Shown in pieces: positions 20,014-28,900 of a stretch of 64,000 nucleotides of DNA. Every line of letters begins with the position of its first letter. Within the stretch, counting starts at the first letter, position 1. The DNA is from Alcaligenaceae bacterium (GTDB lineage Bacteria; Pseudomonadota; Gammaproteobacteria; Burkholderiales; Burkholderiaceae_B). The position numbers and the translations under genes are program-made. A model generated the notes under the pieces. It searched no databases. It was given only the letters and a program-made list of their open reading frames with translations, and was not told the origin of the DNA. The stretch covers positions 124,001 through 188,000 of the forward strand of contig JACCEN010000007.1 of the NCBI GenBank assembly GCA_013416435.1, written 5' to 3'.

Positions 20014-22881
20014 ATGTCATCGGAAATAGAACTTTTATCCACTTCTTACCTTTTTGGTAGCAACGCCCCCTATGTCGAGGAACTCTACGAGTCCTACCTT
20101 GACAATCCCGGCTCCGTCCCGGACAAGTGGCGCCAGTATTTCGACCAGCTGCAAAACCAGCCTGCGGCCGATGGCAAGGAAACCACGCGCGATCAAGCCC
20201 ATGCGCCGGTCATCGAGTCCTTCGCTCAGCGCGCCAAGGCCAACGCCTTCGTCGTGCGCGCTCAGGAACCCGATCTTTCGGTGGCCAGCAAGCAGGTCTA
20301 CGTCCAGTCCATCATAGCGGCCTACCGCTCGCTGGGCTCGCGCCTGGCCGACCTGGACCCCCTGAAGCGCCAGGATCGCCCGGCCATCCCCGAGCTGGAT
20401 CCCAGCTCCTATGGCCTGACCGAAGCCGACCTGGACCAGGTCTACGCGGCGACCAACACGTATTTCACCAAAGCCGACACCATGACCTTGCGCGACATGC
20501 TCAAGGCCTTGCGCGACACGTATTGCCGTAATGTCGGTGCGGAATTCATGCATATTTCCGACCCCACCGCCAAGCGCTGGATCCAGGAAAGGCTTGAGTC
20601 CTCCATGGGCGTGCTGACCCTCAGCTCCGAGCAAAGACGCCACATCCTGCAGCAAGTGACCGAGGCCGAAGGCCTCGAACGCTATCTGCACACCAAGTAT
20701 GTCGGCCAGAAGCGTTTCTCCCTCGAAGGGGGCGAAAGCTTCATTGCCGCCATGGACGAAGTCGTGAACCACGCCGGCGAGAACGGCGTGCAGGAAATCA
20801 TCGTCGGCATGGCGCACCGCGGCCGTCTCAACATGCTCGTGAACATCATGGGCAAGATGCCGGGTGACCTGTTTGCCGAATTCGAAGGCAAGCACGCCGA
20901 AGGCCTGACCGACGGCGACGTCAAATATCACAACGGCTTTTCCAGCGATCTGTCCACGCGCGGAGGCCCCGTGCATTTGTCGCTGGCGTTCAATCCGTCC
21001 CACCTTGAAATCGTCAATCCCGTCGTTGAAGGCAGCGTGCGCGCACGCCAGGACCGCCGCGGCGACACCGACGGCACGCAGGTCCTGCCTGTGCTGGTGC
21101 ACGGCGACGCCGCCTTCGCAGGGCAGGGCGTGGTCATGGAAACCCTGAACCTGGCCCAGACGCGCGGCTACGGTACGGGCGGCACGCTGCACATCGTCAT
21201 CAACAACCAGATCGGCTTCACGACCTCCGATCCCCGCGATACGCGCTCCACGCTGTATTGCACCGACGTCGTCAAGATGATCGAAGCCCCGGTTTTCCAC
21301 GTCAATGGCGACGACCCCGAAGCCGTCGTGTACGTGACCCAGCTGGCGCTCGACTACCGCCAGAAGTTCCGCCACGACGTCGTCATCGACATCGTCTGCT
21401 TCCGCAAGCTGGGCCACAACGAGCAGGACACTCCTTCTCTGACCCAGCCGCTTATGTACAAAAGCATCGGCAAGCATCCCGGCACCCGTAAAGTCTATGC
21501 CGACAAGCTGGTGGCGCAGGGCGTGCTGTCCGCCGACGAACCCGATCAACTGGTCAAGGACTACCGCCAGCTCATGGAAGACGGCCAGCGCACCATCGAG
21601 CCCGTGCTGACCGACTACAAGAACAAGTACGCCACCGATTGGTCGCCGTTCCTGGGCGCCAAATGGACCGACTCGGCCGACACCGGCGTACCGCTCACCG
21701 AACTGACCCGCATCGGCGAAAAGCTCACGACCGTTCCCGAGAACTTCACGCCGCATTCGCTGGTCAACAAGCTGCTCAATGACCGCCGCGCCATGGCGCG
21801 GGGCGAAATGAACGTCGACTGGGGCATGGGCGAGCACTTGGCTTTCGCAACGCTGGTGGCCAGCGGGTATGCGATCCGCATCACAGGGCAGGACTCGGGC
21901 CGTGGCACCTTTACCCACCGCCACGCCGTGCTGCACGACCAGAAGCGCGAGCGCTGGAACGACGGCACCTATATTCCGCTGCAGAACGTCTCCGACAACC
22001 AGGCGCCGTTTACCGTCATCGACTCGGTGCTTTCCGAAGAGGCGGTTCTGGGCTTCGAGTACGGCTATGCCACGGCCGAACCCAATACGCTGACCATCTG
22101 GGAAGCGCAGTTCGGCGACTTCGTCAACGGCGCTCAAGTCGTCATCGACCAGTTCATTACGTCCGGCGAAGCCAAGTGGGGCCGTCAATGCGGCCTGACC
22201 CTGATGCTGCCGCACGGCTATGAGGGCCAGGGTCCCGAGCACTCGTCCGCCCGCATCGAGCGCTTCCTGCAGTTGTGCGCCGACAACAACATTCAGGCGG
22301 TCCAGCCCACGACGGGCGCGCAGATCTTCCACGTCTTGCGCCGCCAGATGATACGTCCGTTCCGCAAGCCGCTGGTGATCTTCACGCCGAAGTCGCTGCT
22401 GCGCAACAAGGACGCCGCCTCGCCGCTTTCCGACCTGGCCGTCAGCCAGTTCCTTCCCGTCATCGGCGAACAGAACGCCGGCATCGATCCGGCGGGCGTC
22501 AAGCGCGTCCTGGTATGCTCCGGCAAGGTGTATTACGATCTGGTCAATGCGCGCAACGACGCGGGCCGGAACGACGTCGCCATCCTGCGCATCGAGCAGC
22601 TGTATCCTTTCGCGCACAAGGCCTTCCAGGCCGAACTGCAAAAGTATACGAACGCCAAGGAAGTCATGTGGGTACAGGACGAGCCGCAGAATCAGGGCCC
22701 CTGGTTCTACATCCAGCACCATCTGTACGAGAACATGACCGAAGGTCAAAAACTGGGATACGCCGGGCGCTCCGCGTCGGCTTCGCCGGCGGTGGGCTAT
22801 CTGGCCAAGCACCAAGAGCAGCAGCGCGCGCTGCTCGAGCAGGCGTACTCATCCAAGTTCAAGACCTTCCTGGCCAAGTAA
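20014..22881 (+). CDS. sucA: 2-oxoglutarate dehydrogenase E1 component
   Basis: The 955-residue thiamine-diphosphate enzyme decarboxylates 2-oxoglutarate and transfers the succinyl group to the E2 lipoyl arm. Family features are the N-terminal SYLFGSNAPYVEELYESYLDNPGSVPDKWRQYF segment, GMAHRGRLNMLVNIMGK, SDLSTRGGPVHLSLAFNPSHLEIVNPVVEGSVRARQDRR, the ThDP-binding HGDAAFAGQG, INNQIGFTTSDPRD and the C-terminal WVQDEPQNQGPW. Length is usual. It leads an operon with sucB 30 bp downstream and lpdA beyond a hairpin. Confidence 0.98.
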   Translation: MSSEIELLSTSYLFGSNAPYVEELYESYLDNPGSVPDKWRQYFDQLQNQPAADGKETTRDQAHAPVIESFAQRAKANAFVVRAQEPDLSVASKQVYVQSIIAAYRSLGSRLADLDPLKRQDRPAIPELDPSSYGLTEADLDQVYAATNTYFTKADTMTLRDMLKALRDTYCRNVGAEFMHISDPTAKRWIQERLESSMGVLTLSSEQRRHILQQVTEAEGLERYLHTKYVGQKRFSLEGGESFIAAMDEVVNHAGENGVQEIIVGMAHRGRLNMLVNIMGKMPGDLFAEFEGKHAEGLTDGDVKYHNGFSSDLSTRGGPVHLSLAFNPSHLEIVNPVVEGSVRARQDRRGDTDGTQVLPVLVHGDAAFAGQGVVMETLNLAQTRGYGTGGTLHIVINNQIGFTTSDPRDTRSTLYCTDVVKMIEAPVFHVNGDDPEAVVYVTQLALDYRQKFRHDVVIDIVCFRKLGHNEQDTPSLTQPLMYKSIGKHPGTRKVYADKLVAQGVLSADEPDQLVKDYRQLMEDGQRTIEPVLTDYKNKYATDWSPFLGAKWTDSADTGVPLTELTRIGEKLTTVPENFTPHSLVNKLLNDRRAMARGEMNVDWGMGEHLAFATLVASGYAIRITGQDSGRGTFTHRHAVLHDQKRERWNDGTYIPLQNVSDNQAPFTVIDSVLSEEAVLGFEYGYATAEPNTLTIWEAQFGDFVNGAQVVIDQFITSGEAKWGRQCGLTLMLPHGYEGQGPEHSSARIERFLQLCADNNIQAVQPTTGAQIFHVLRRQMIRPFRKPLVIFTPKSLLRNKDAASPLSDLAVSQFLPVIGEQNAGIDPAGVKRVLVCSGKVYYDLVNARNDAGRNDVAILRIEQLYPFAHKAFQAELQKYTNAKEVMWVQDEPQNQGPWFYIQHHLYENMTEGQKLGYAGRSASASPAVGYLAKHQEQQRALLEQAYSSKFKTFLAK

Positions 22882-22911
22882 CGAACACCTTACATAAACG
22901 GAATACACAAC

Positions 22912-24120
22912 ATGGCAATTACTGACGTTCTCGTACCCCAGCTTTCCGAATCCATTTCGGAAGCGACACTGCTCAATTGGAAGAAGCAGCCTGGCGAAGC
23001 GGTCGAAGCCGATGAAATTCTTATTGAAGTCGAAACCGACAAGGTCGTGCTCGAAGTGCCCGCACCGGCTAGCGGCGTCCTGAAAGAAATCGTGAAAGGC
23101 GACGGAAGCACCGTGACGTCCGGCGAAGTCCTTGCCCGTATCGACACCGAAGGCAAGGCAGCCGCTCCGGCCGCCGCGCCCGCCGAAAGCGCCGCGCCGG
23201 CGCCTGCCTCGGCACCCGCCGCAGGCGGCGCACCCGCTGCGTCCGCCATCACCTCGCCCGCCGCCGGCAAGATTCTCGCCGACAAGGGCGTGGACCCAGC
23301 CAGTGTCGAAGGCACGGGCCGTGGCGGCCGCATCACCAAGGGTGACGCGCTGCAGTCCGGCTCGGCGCCCGCCAAGAAGGCGGCGACTCCCGTCGCACCG
23401 CCCACGCTGTCACTGGACGGCCGTCCCGAGCAGCGCGTGCCCATGAGCCGGCTGCGCGCCCGCGTTGCAGAGCGCCTGCTGCAATCCCAGTCCGAGAACG
23501 CCATCCTCACGACCTTCAACGAGGTCAACATGCAGGGCATCCTCGACCTGCGCAAGAAGTACAAGGACGAATTCGAGAAAGAGCACGGCGTCAAGCTGGG
23601 CTTCACCTCGTTCTTCGTGAAGGCCGCCGTTGCAGCGCTCAAGAAGTACCCCGTGCTGAACGCGTCGGTCGACGGCAAGGACATCATCTATCACGGCTAT
23701 TTCGACATCGGTATCGCCGTCGGCAGCCCACGCGGCCTGGTGGTGCCCATCCTGCGCAATGCCGATCAACTGTCCATTGCTGAAATCGAAAAGCAGATCG
23801 CCGATTTCGGTGCCCGCGCCCGCGACGGCAAGCTCAGCCTCGAAGAACTCACCGGCGGCACGTTCTCCATCTCCAACGGCGGCGTGTTCGGTTCGATGCT
23901 GTCCACACCCATCATCAATCCTCCGCAGTCCGCGATCCTGGGCATTCACGCCACCAAGGACCGGCCGGTGGCCGAGAACGGCCAGGTGGTGATTCGTCCC
24001 ATGAATTACCTCGCCTTGTCATATGACCATCGCATCATCGACGGCCGCGAAGCGGTACTGGGCCTGGTGGCCATGAAGGAAGCGCTCGAGGATCCTCAGC
24101 GCCTCCTGCTGGATGTCTAA
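22912..24120 (+). CDS. sucB: 2-oxoglutarate dehydrogenase E2, dihydrolipoamide succinyltransferase
   Basis: The 402-residue E2 core subunit carries one lipoyl domain (1-76, lipoylated Lys44 in [12 protein letters not shown]), an Ala/Pro-rich linker (about 80-118), a peripheral subunit-binding domain ([31 protein letters not shown]) and the acyltransferase domain with the active-site [13 protein letters not shown] near the end. It transfers succinyl from lipoate to CoA. The single lipoyl domain and linker suit SucB rather than AceF. A terminator-like hairpin lies between it and lpdA. Confidence 0.97.
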   Translation: MAITDVLVPQLSESISEATLLNWKKQPGEAVEADEILIEVETDKVVLEVPAPASGVLKEIVKGDGSTVTSGEVLARIDTEGKAAAPAAAPAESAAPAPASAPAAGGAPAASAITSPAAGKILADKGVDPASVEGTGRGGRITKGDALQSGSAPAKKAATPVAPPTLSLDGRPEQRVPMSRLRARVAERLLQSQSENAILTTFNEVNMQGILDLRKKYKDEFEKEHGVKLGFTSFFVKAAVAALKKYPVLNASVDGKDIIYHGYFDIGIAVGSPRGLVVPILRNADQLSIAEIEKQIADFGARARDGKLSLEELTGGTFSISNGGVFGSMLSTPIINPPQSAILGIHATKDRPVAENGQVVIRPMNYLALSYDHRIIDGREAVLGLVAMKEALEDPQRLLLDV

Positions 24121-24148
24121 AACAATGCAGGCAAAGGTGTAAGAAAAA

Positions 24149-24197
24149 CCCCGGAAGCGATCCAGTGCGCCTGGATACGCCCGCCGGGGCTTTTTTC
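24149..24197 (+). terminator. long hairpin terminator or attenuator between sucB and lpdA
   Basis: CCCCGG (24149-24154) pairs with CCGGGG (24184-24189); inside, GCGATCCAG (24157-24165) pairs imperfectly with CTGGATACGC (24171-24180), and six T follow (24191-24196). It should end or reduce transcription before lpdA, letting E1/E2 be made in excess of E3 or giving lpdA its own expression. Confidence 0.75.
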
Positions 24198-24228
24198 TTG
24201 TCGCAACCCTATTCTTATCGAGATAAAC

Positions 24229-25656
24229 ATGGCTAAACAATTCGACGTCGTCGTCATCGGCGCGGGTCCCGGCGGGTACATCGCCGCCATTCGCGCGGCA
24301 CAACTGGGCATGACCGTGGCATGCATAGACGCCTGGACCGCCGCTGACGGCAAGCCCGCACCCGGCGGCACCTGCACCAACGTAGGCTGCATTCCTTCCA
24401 AGGCATTGCTGCAGTCTTCCGAGCATTACGAGCAGGCCAATCACCACTTTGCCGATCACGGCATCGAAATCAAGGGCGTGAACCTCAAGCTCGACACACT
24501 CATCGGCCGCAAGGACACCGTCGTCAAGCAGAACAACGACGGCATTCTGTATCTGTTCAAGAAGAACAAGGTCACCTTCTTCCACGGCAAGGGATCGTTC
24601 GTCGCTCATGTGGATGGCGGCTGGAACATCAAGGTCGAAGGCAAGACGGAAGAAGACCTCATCGCGAAGCACGTCGTCATCGCCACCGGCTCCTCGCCGC
24701 GCGAGCTTCCCGGCCTGCCTTTCGACGAAACCCAGGTGCTGTCCAACGACGGCGCCTTGCGCATTCCGGCCGTCCCCAAGAAGCTGGGTGTGATCGGCGC
24801 GGGCGTCATCGGACTGGAACTGGGCAGCGTATGGCGCAGGCTGGGTGCCGAAGTCACGGTGCTGGAAGCCATGCCCGATTTCCTGGCCGTCGCGGATCAG
24901 CAAGTGGCCAAGGAAGCACACAAGGCCTTGACCAAACAAGGTCTGGCCATCCACACCGGCGTCAAGATCACCGACGTCAAGGCCGGTGCCAAATCGGTCA
25001 CCGTCAACTACACCGATGCGGCCGGCGCCGAGCAGAAGCTCGCGGTCGACAAGCTCATCGTGTCGATCGGGCGGGTGCCCAATGTAGAAGGGCTGGGTGC
25101 CGATGTCGTGGGCCTCAAGCGCGATGAGCGCGGGTTCATCGCCGTCGACGACGACTGCAAGACCAGCCTGCCCAATGTCTGGGCGGTCGGCGACGTAGTC
25201 CGCGGGCCCATGCTCGCCCACAAGGCCGAAGAAGAGGGGGTCGCGGTTGCCGAACGCATCGCCGGCCAGCATGGCCACGTCAATTTCGGCACCATACCCT
25301 CGGTCATCTATACCTCGCCCGAGATCGCCTGGGTCGGCAAGAACGAACAGCAGCTCAAGACCGAAGGCCGCGAATACAAGGCGGGAAGCTTTCCTTTCAT
25401 GGCCAACGGCCGGGCGCGGGCGCTGGGCGACACCACCGGTTTCGTGAAGGTCCTGGCCGACGCCAAGACCGACGAGGTACTGGGCGTGCACATCATCGGG
25501 CCCATGGCGTCGGAGCTCATTTCCGAAGCCGTGACCATCATGGAATTCCGTGGCGCGGCTGAAGACATCGCGCGCATCTGCCATGCGCATCCGACCTTGT
25601 CGGAAGCCATGAAGGAAGCGGCGCTGGCCGTGGACAAGCGCACGCTGAACTTTTGA
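24229..25656 (+). CDS. lpdA: dihydrolipoamide dehydrogenase (E3)
   Basis: The 475-residue flavoprotein reoxidises dihydrolipoamide with NAD. It has the FAD motif VVIGAGPGGYIAAIRAAQLG at the N-terminus, the redox-active cysteines Cys49 and Cys54 in GGTCTNVGCIPSKALL, the NAD motif LGVIGAGVIGLELGSVWRRLGAEVTVLE, the FAD motif VWAVGDVVRGPMLAHKAEEEG and the C-terminal catalytic HAHPTLSE. It completes the oxoglutarate dehydrogenase operon but is set apart from sucB by a hairpin. A strong terminator follows. Confidence 0.97.
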   Translation: MAKQFDVVVIGAGPGGYIAAIRAAQLGMTVACIDAWTAADGKPAPGGTCTNVGCIPSKALLQSSEHYEQANHHFADHGIEIKGVNLKLDTLIGRKDTVVKQNNDGILYLFKKNKVTFFHGKGSFVAHVDGGWNIKVEGKTEEDLIAKHVVIATGSSPRELPGLPFDETQVLSNDGALRIPAVPKKLGVIGAGVIGLELGSVWRRLGAEVTVLEAMPDFLAVADQQVAKEAHKALTKQGLAIHTGVKITDVKAGAKSVTVNYTDAAGAEQKLAVDKLIVSIGRVPNVEGLGADVVGLKRDERGFIAVDDDCKTSLPNVWAVGDVVRGPMLAHKAEEEGVAVAERIAGQHGHVNFGTIPSVIYTSPEIAWVGKNEQQLKTEGREYKAGSFPFMANGRARALGDTTGFVKVLADAKTDEVLGVHIIGPMASELISEAVTIMEFRGAAEDIARICHAHPTLSEAMKEAALAVDKRTLNF

Positions 25657-25689
25657 TCGTCCATGTCACATCATCGGTGACTCAGTAAA

Positions 25690-25715
25690 GGGCGGGCGGC
25701 GGCCCGCCCTTTTTT
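25690..25715 (+). terminator. intrinsic terminator of lpdA
   Basis: GGGCGGGC (25690-25697) pairs with GCCCGCCC (25702-25709) around GGCG, followed by six T. It lies 34 nt after the lpdA stop and closes the suc operon. Confidence 0.92.
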
Positions 25716-25759
25716 GCCTTGGAAGGCCGAGGCAATATGGCCCCATCTCAAGGCAAAGT

Positions 25760-26851
25760 ATGAATGTTCGTGAGTATTACTCCAAAGCCCTGGAAGACCG
25801 GGGCTATCAGCCCGACGAAGCCCAATTGCATGCCATCGATCGCCTCCAGGCTTACTTCGATGATTGGATAGAGTTCAAGAAGGCACGCGCATCGACGTTC
25901 CGCAAGCTGTTCAAGCGTCCCGATGTGCCGCGCGGCGTCTACATGTGGGGCGGCGTGGGGCGTGGCAAGAGCTTCCTGATGGATGCCTTCTACCTGACGG
26001 TGCCGGTCAAGCGCAAGACGCGCGTGCACTTCCATGAGTTCATGCGCAGCGTGCACAAGGAACTGGACGACGTCAGAGGCCAGCAGGATCCCCTGGACGA
26101 AGTCGCCCGGCGCATCGCAAAGCGGTATCGCCTCATCTGCTTCGACGAATTCCACGTGTCCGATGTCGCCGACGCCATGATCCTGTACCGGCTGCTCTTT
26201 CGCCTGTTCGAGTACGGGACGTCCTTCGTCATGACCTCCAACTACGAGCCGTCCACACTGTATCCCGACGGATTGCATCGCGACCGGATCCTGCCCGCCA
26301 TCAAGCTCATTCAGGAACGCATGGACATCATGAACGTCGATGTCGGAACGGACTACCGGCGCCGAACGCTGGAGCAGGTGCGCATGTACCTGACGCCCAT
26401 CAGTGCCGACACGCAGGCCGAGCTGCAGCAGGCGTTCGACCGGCTGCTGGACACGGCGCCGCTGAAGCCGGTGCTGACGGTGGAGAACCGCGAGCTCAAA
26501 GCCGTGGCGCTGGGCGGCAACATCGTCTGGTTCGATTTCGCCACCTTGTGCGGCGGGCCGCGATCGCAGAACGACTACCTGGACCTGGCCAGCCGGTTCC
26601 AGACGGTGATTCTTTCCGATGTGCCGCGCATGGGCCCGCGCCAGGCTTCCGAAGCGCGCCGCTTTACCTGGCTGATCGATGTATTCTACGATCACAAGGT
26701 CAAGCTGATCATGTCCGCTGAATGCGATCCGGAAGAGCTCTACACTCAGGGGCCCATGTCCAACGAGTTCCACCGCACCGTTTCACGCATCCTCGAGATG
26801 CAATCGCGCGAGTATCTCGAAGCCGAGAAGCGCGAGGCGGTCACGCTATAG
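25760..26851 (+). CDS. zapE: cell division protein ZapE (AFG1-like ATPase)
   Basis: The 363-residue AAA+-related ATPase has Walker A GGVGRGKS at 64-71, preceded by PRGVYMWGG, and Walker B LICFDEFHVSDVADAMIL. VHFHEFM and the sensor-like TSNYEPSTLYPDGLHRDRILPAI are also characteristic. In E. coli ZapE modulates FtsZ rings under stress; eukaryotic homologues act in mitochondrial protein quality control. Its position just after the suc operon is common in betaproteobacteria. It has its own start after the lpdA terminator and is followed by another terminator. Confidence 0.92.
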   Translation: MNVREYYSKALEDRGYQPDEAQLHAIDRLQAYFDDWIEFKKARASTFRKLFKRPDVPRGVYMWGGVGRGKSFLMDAFYLTVPVKRKTRVHFHEFMRSVHKELDDVRGQQDPLDEVARRIAKRYRLICFDEFHVSDVADAMILYRLLFRLFEYGTSFVMTSNYEPSTLYPDGLHRDRILPAIKLIQERMDIMNVDVGTDYRRRTLEQVRMYLTPISADTQAELQQAFDRLLDTAPLKPVLTVENRELKAVALGGNIVWFDFATLCGGPRSQNDYLDLASRFQTVILSDVPRMGPRQASEARRFTWLIDVFYDHKVKLIMSAECDPEELYTQGPMSNEFHRTVSRILEMQSREYLEAEKREAVTL

Positions 26852-26864
26852 CTGAACTTTTCCG

Positions 26865-26884
26865 GCCGGACGGACCGGCTTTTT
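26865..26884 (+). terminator. intrinsic terminator of zapE
   Basis: GCCGG (26865-26869) and CCGGC (26875-26879) flank a 5-nt loop and are followed by five T. The stem is short but GC-only; it sits 13 nt after the zapE stop and 30 nt before trpS. Confidence 0.65.
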
Positions 26885-26914
26885 CTTCTGTCTCAAGAAT
26901 ATTCCAAACACTCT

Positions 26915-28246
26915 ATGAATACCCGCGTACTGACTGGCATCACCACTTCCGGAACGCCCCACCTGGGCAACTATGCGGGCGCGATACGTCCTTCCATACA
27001 GGCAAGCACGCAGCCAGGCGTGGATGCGTTCTATTTCATGGCCGACTATCATGCCTTGATCAAATGCGACGACCCGCAGCGCGTGGCGCGTTCGCGCCTC
27101 GAGATCGCGGCCACCTGGATCGCGGGCGGCCTGGACACCGACAAGGTCACGTTCTACCGGCAATCCGATCTGCCCGCCATCCCCGAACTGTGCTGGATGC
27201 TGACCTGCGTCACGGCCAAAGGACTGATGAATCGGGCGCATGCCTACAAGGCTTCCGTGGATCAGAATGTCGCTCGCCAGGCCGAGCCCGACGACGGCAT
27301 CAACATGGGGCTGTTTTCCTACCCCATACTCATGGCGGCCGATATCCTGATGTTCAACGCGCACAAGGTGCCGGTGGGTCGCGACCAGATCCAGCATCTG
27401 GAAATGACGCGCGACATCGCAAGCCGTTTCAATCACCTGTACGGAAATGGCAGCGACTTCTTCGTCCTGCCCGAAGCACAGATCGACGAAGAGGTGGCGA
27501 CACTGCCCGGGCTGGATGGACGCAAGATGTCCAAGAGCTACGACAACACCATTCCTTTATTCGAGGGGGGCGCCAAGGCGCTGCGCTCGGCGGTCATGCG
27601 CATCGTGACGGACTCACGCGAGCCGGGCGAACCCAAGGACGCGGAGGGTTCTCACCTGTACGCGTTGTACCGTGCGTTCGCGACTCCTTCGGAAAGCAGC
27701 CAGTTCCGCAAGCAGCTCGAAGAAGGCATGGGCTGGGGAGACGCGAAGTCCTTGCTATGCGAGCGCATCGAACAGGAAATCGGCCCCATGCGCGACCGCT
27801 ATGCCGACCTGATGGCGCATCCGGAACGCATCGAAGAGATCCTGCAGGCCGGGGCCGAGAAGGCAAGGCGCTTGTCCGAGCCCTTCATGGCGACGCTGCG
27901 CGAAGCAGTCGGCCTGCGCAGCAGCGCGGGTGCAGCACGGACGGCGGCAGAAGGCAAGAAGGCGTCGGGCAAGCGCGCGCGGCTGGTCAGCTTCCGAGAC
28001 GACGGCAACCTTTTCCGCTTTCGCTTGCTGGCGGCGGACGGGCAGGAACTCTTTCTGTCCGAAGTCTTCAGCGATCCCAAGGCGGCGGGGGCTGCGATCA
28101 AATCCTTGCAAAGCGCTGGGCTCGACGGCATCGCGTCGCGCCAGGGTGACGATATGGTCCTGGCGATTGGCGGCGCCGTCATTGCGCGTTTCGACGCCGC
28201 CAAGCACGACGCCGTCGCCGAAGCCTTGCTTACGCTGCAGGACTGA
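26915..28246 (+). CDS. trpS: tryptophanyl-tRNA synthetase
   Basis: The 443-residue class I synthetase charges tRNA-Trp. The HIGH-type motif reads HLGN at 16-19 and the KMSKS loop is at 204-208. It is about 100 residues longer than the E. coli enzyme. The extra C-terminal part (about 355-443), after a Lys/Ala-rich linker, reads like a small separate domain (RLVSFRDDGNLFRFRLLAADGQELFLSEVFSDPKAAGAAIKSL). This extension is seen in related betaproteobacteria as far as I recall; its role is unknown. Confidence 0.94.
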   Translation: MNTRVLTGITTSGTPHLGNYAGAIRPSIQASTQPGVDAFYFMADYHALIKCDDPQRVARSRLEIAATWIAGGLDTDKVTFYRQSDLPAIPELCWMLTCVTAKGLMNRAHAYKASVDQNVARQAEPDDGINMGLFSYPILMAADILMFNAHKVPVGRDQIQHLEMTRDIASRFNHLYGNGSDFFVLPEAQIDEEVATLPGLDGRKMSKSYDNTIPLFEGGAKALRSAVMRIVTDSREPGEPKDAEGSHLYALYRAFATPSESSQFRKQLEEGMGWGDAKSLLCERIEQEIGPMRDRYADLMAHPERIEEILQAGAEKARRLSEPFMATLREAVGLRSSAGAARTAAEGKKASGKRARLVSFRDDGNLFRFRLLAADGQELFLSEVFSDPKAAGAAIKSLQSAGLDGIASRQGDDMVLAIGGAVIARFDAAKHDAVAEALLTLQD

Positions 28247-28253
28247 CAGGCGC

Positions 28254-28368
28254 GGGGTCCGACCCCTTGAACTTAGCATGCCGGGGTCAGACCCCGTACG
28301 GGGTCTGACCCCATGAACTTCACGCGCTGGGGTCAGACCCCGAATGGGGTCTGACCCCATGTGACCCC
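28254..28368. repeat. palindromic gene-end repeats: half copy, two full copies, fragment
   Basis: Half arm GGGGTCCGACCCC at 28254-28266, full copies at 28283-28312 (centre GTAC) and 28329-28358 (centre GAAT), and a TGACCCC fragment to 28368. They fill the junction of the convergent trpS and the small unknown gene. The spacers ending in TTGAACTTA and ATGAACTTCA are similar, suggesting local duplication. Confidence 0.94.
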
Positions 28369-28375
28369 ATAGGTC

Positions 28376-28897
28376 TCATAAACAGCGTGCCGCGTGCAGC
28401 TCCAGTTCCCGGCAAAGATCCAAAGCCCGGTCCACCGTTGCGCGGTGGATCAATATGACCTGGAAGTCATTGGTATAGCTTTCGCCGAATTCGATCAGGC
28501 AGTATTTGTCGTGGTGGCGCAGCAGTTGCTCGTCCACCCACTGATAGAAATCGGGTATGGATTGGAAGTCGTTGTCGTCGTAAGGATACTCAGGCAGCGC
28601 GGGGTGCTCGAAGGCATCGACGACTTGCTCATAGACCTCATCCACGGTGTCCGCCACGGCGAAATAGTCTTCGAGTTCGACAAAAAGAACGAAAGCGATG
28701 ACACCGGCCGGATCGTACTGCGCGACTTTCGCGGCATCCGCTCCGTAGAATTCGCGCAAGGTCTTCGAGGCGTCGCGGCGCGCCGCGACGCAAGCCTGGA
28801 CGATGCGCTGGGTTTCGTGTTCATCCAGGTCGCCGCAACTGAGCAGGCCGATCAGTGTGCCAAGCTTGGTTTCGTACTCCTCGGTGGGCTCGGTCAT
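28376..28897 (-). CDS. conserved-looking small acidic protein of unknown function, downstream of tex
   Basis: A 173-residue protein that I do not recognise. It is strongly acidic and rich in Asp, Glu and Tyr (EYPYDDNDFQSIPDFYQW), without signal peptide or membrane segment, so probably cytoplasmic and globular. It starts only 3 nt after the tex stop, on the same strand, so the two are almost certainly co-transcribed and translationally coupled. The coding pattern is normal for the window. A role linked to Tex or RNA metabolism is an inference from position only. Confidence 0.75.
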   Translation of the reverse strand: MTEPTEEYETKLGTLIGLLSCGDLDEHETQRIVQACVAARRDASKTLREFYGADAAKVAQYDPAGVIAFVLFVELEDYFAVADTVDEVYEQVVDAFEHPALPEYPYDDNDFQSIPDFYQWVDEQLLRHHDKYCLIEFGESYTNDFQVILIHRATVDRALDLCRELELHAARCL

Positions 28898-28900
28898 GGC

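Noticed and set aside
20035-22815. A 926-codon open frame on the minus strand opposite sucA
   Set aside because: It is the antisense shadow of a very well conserved gene in GC-rich DNA; its composition shows no recognisable domain.
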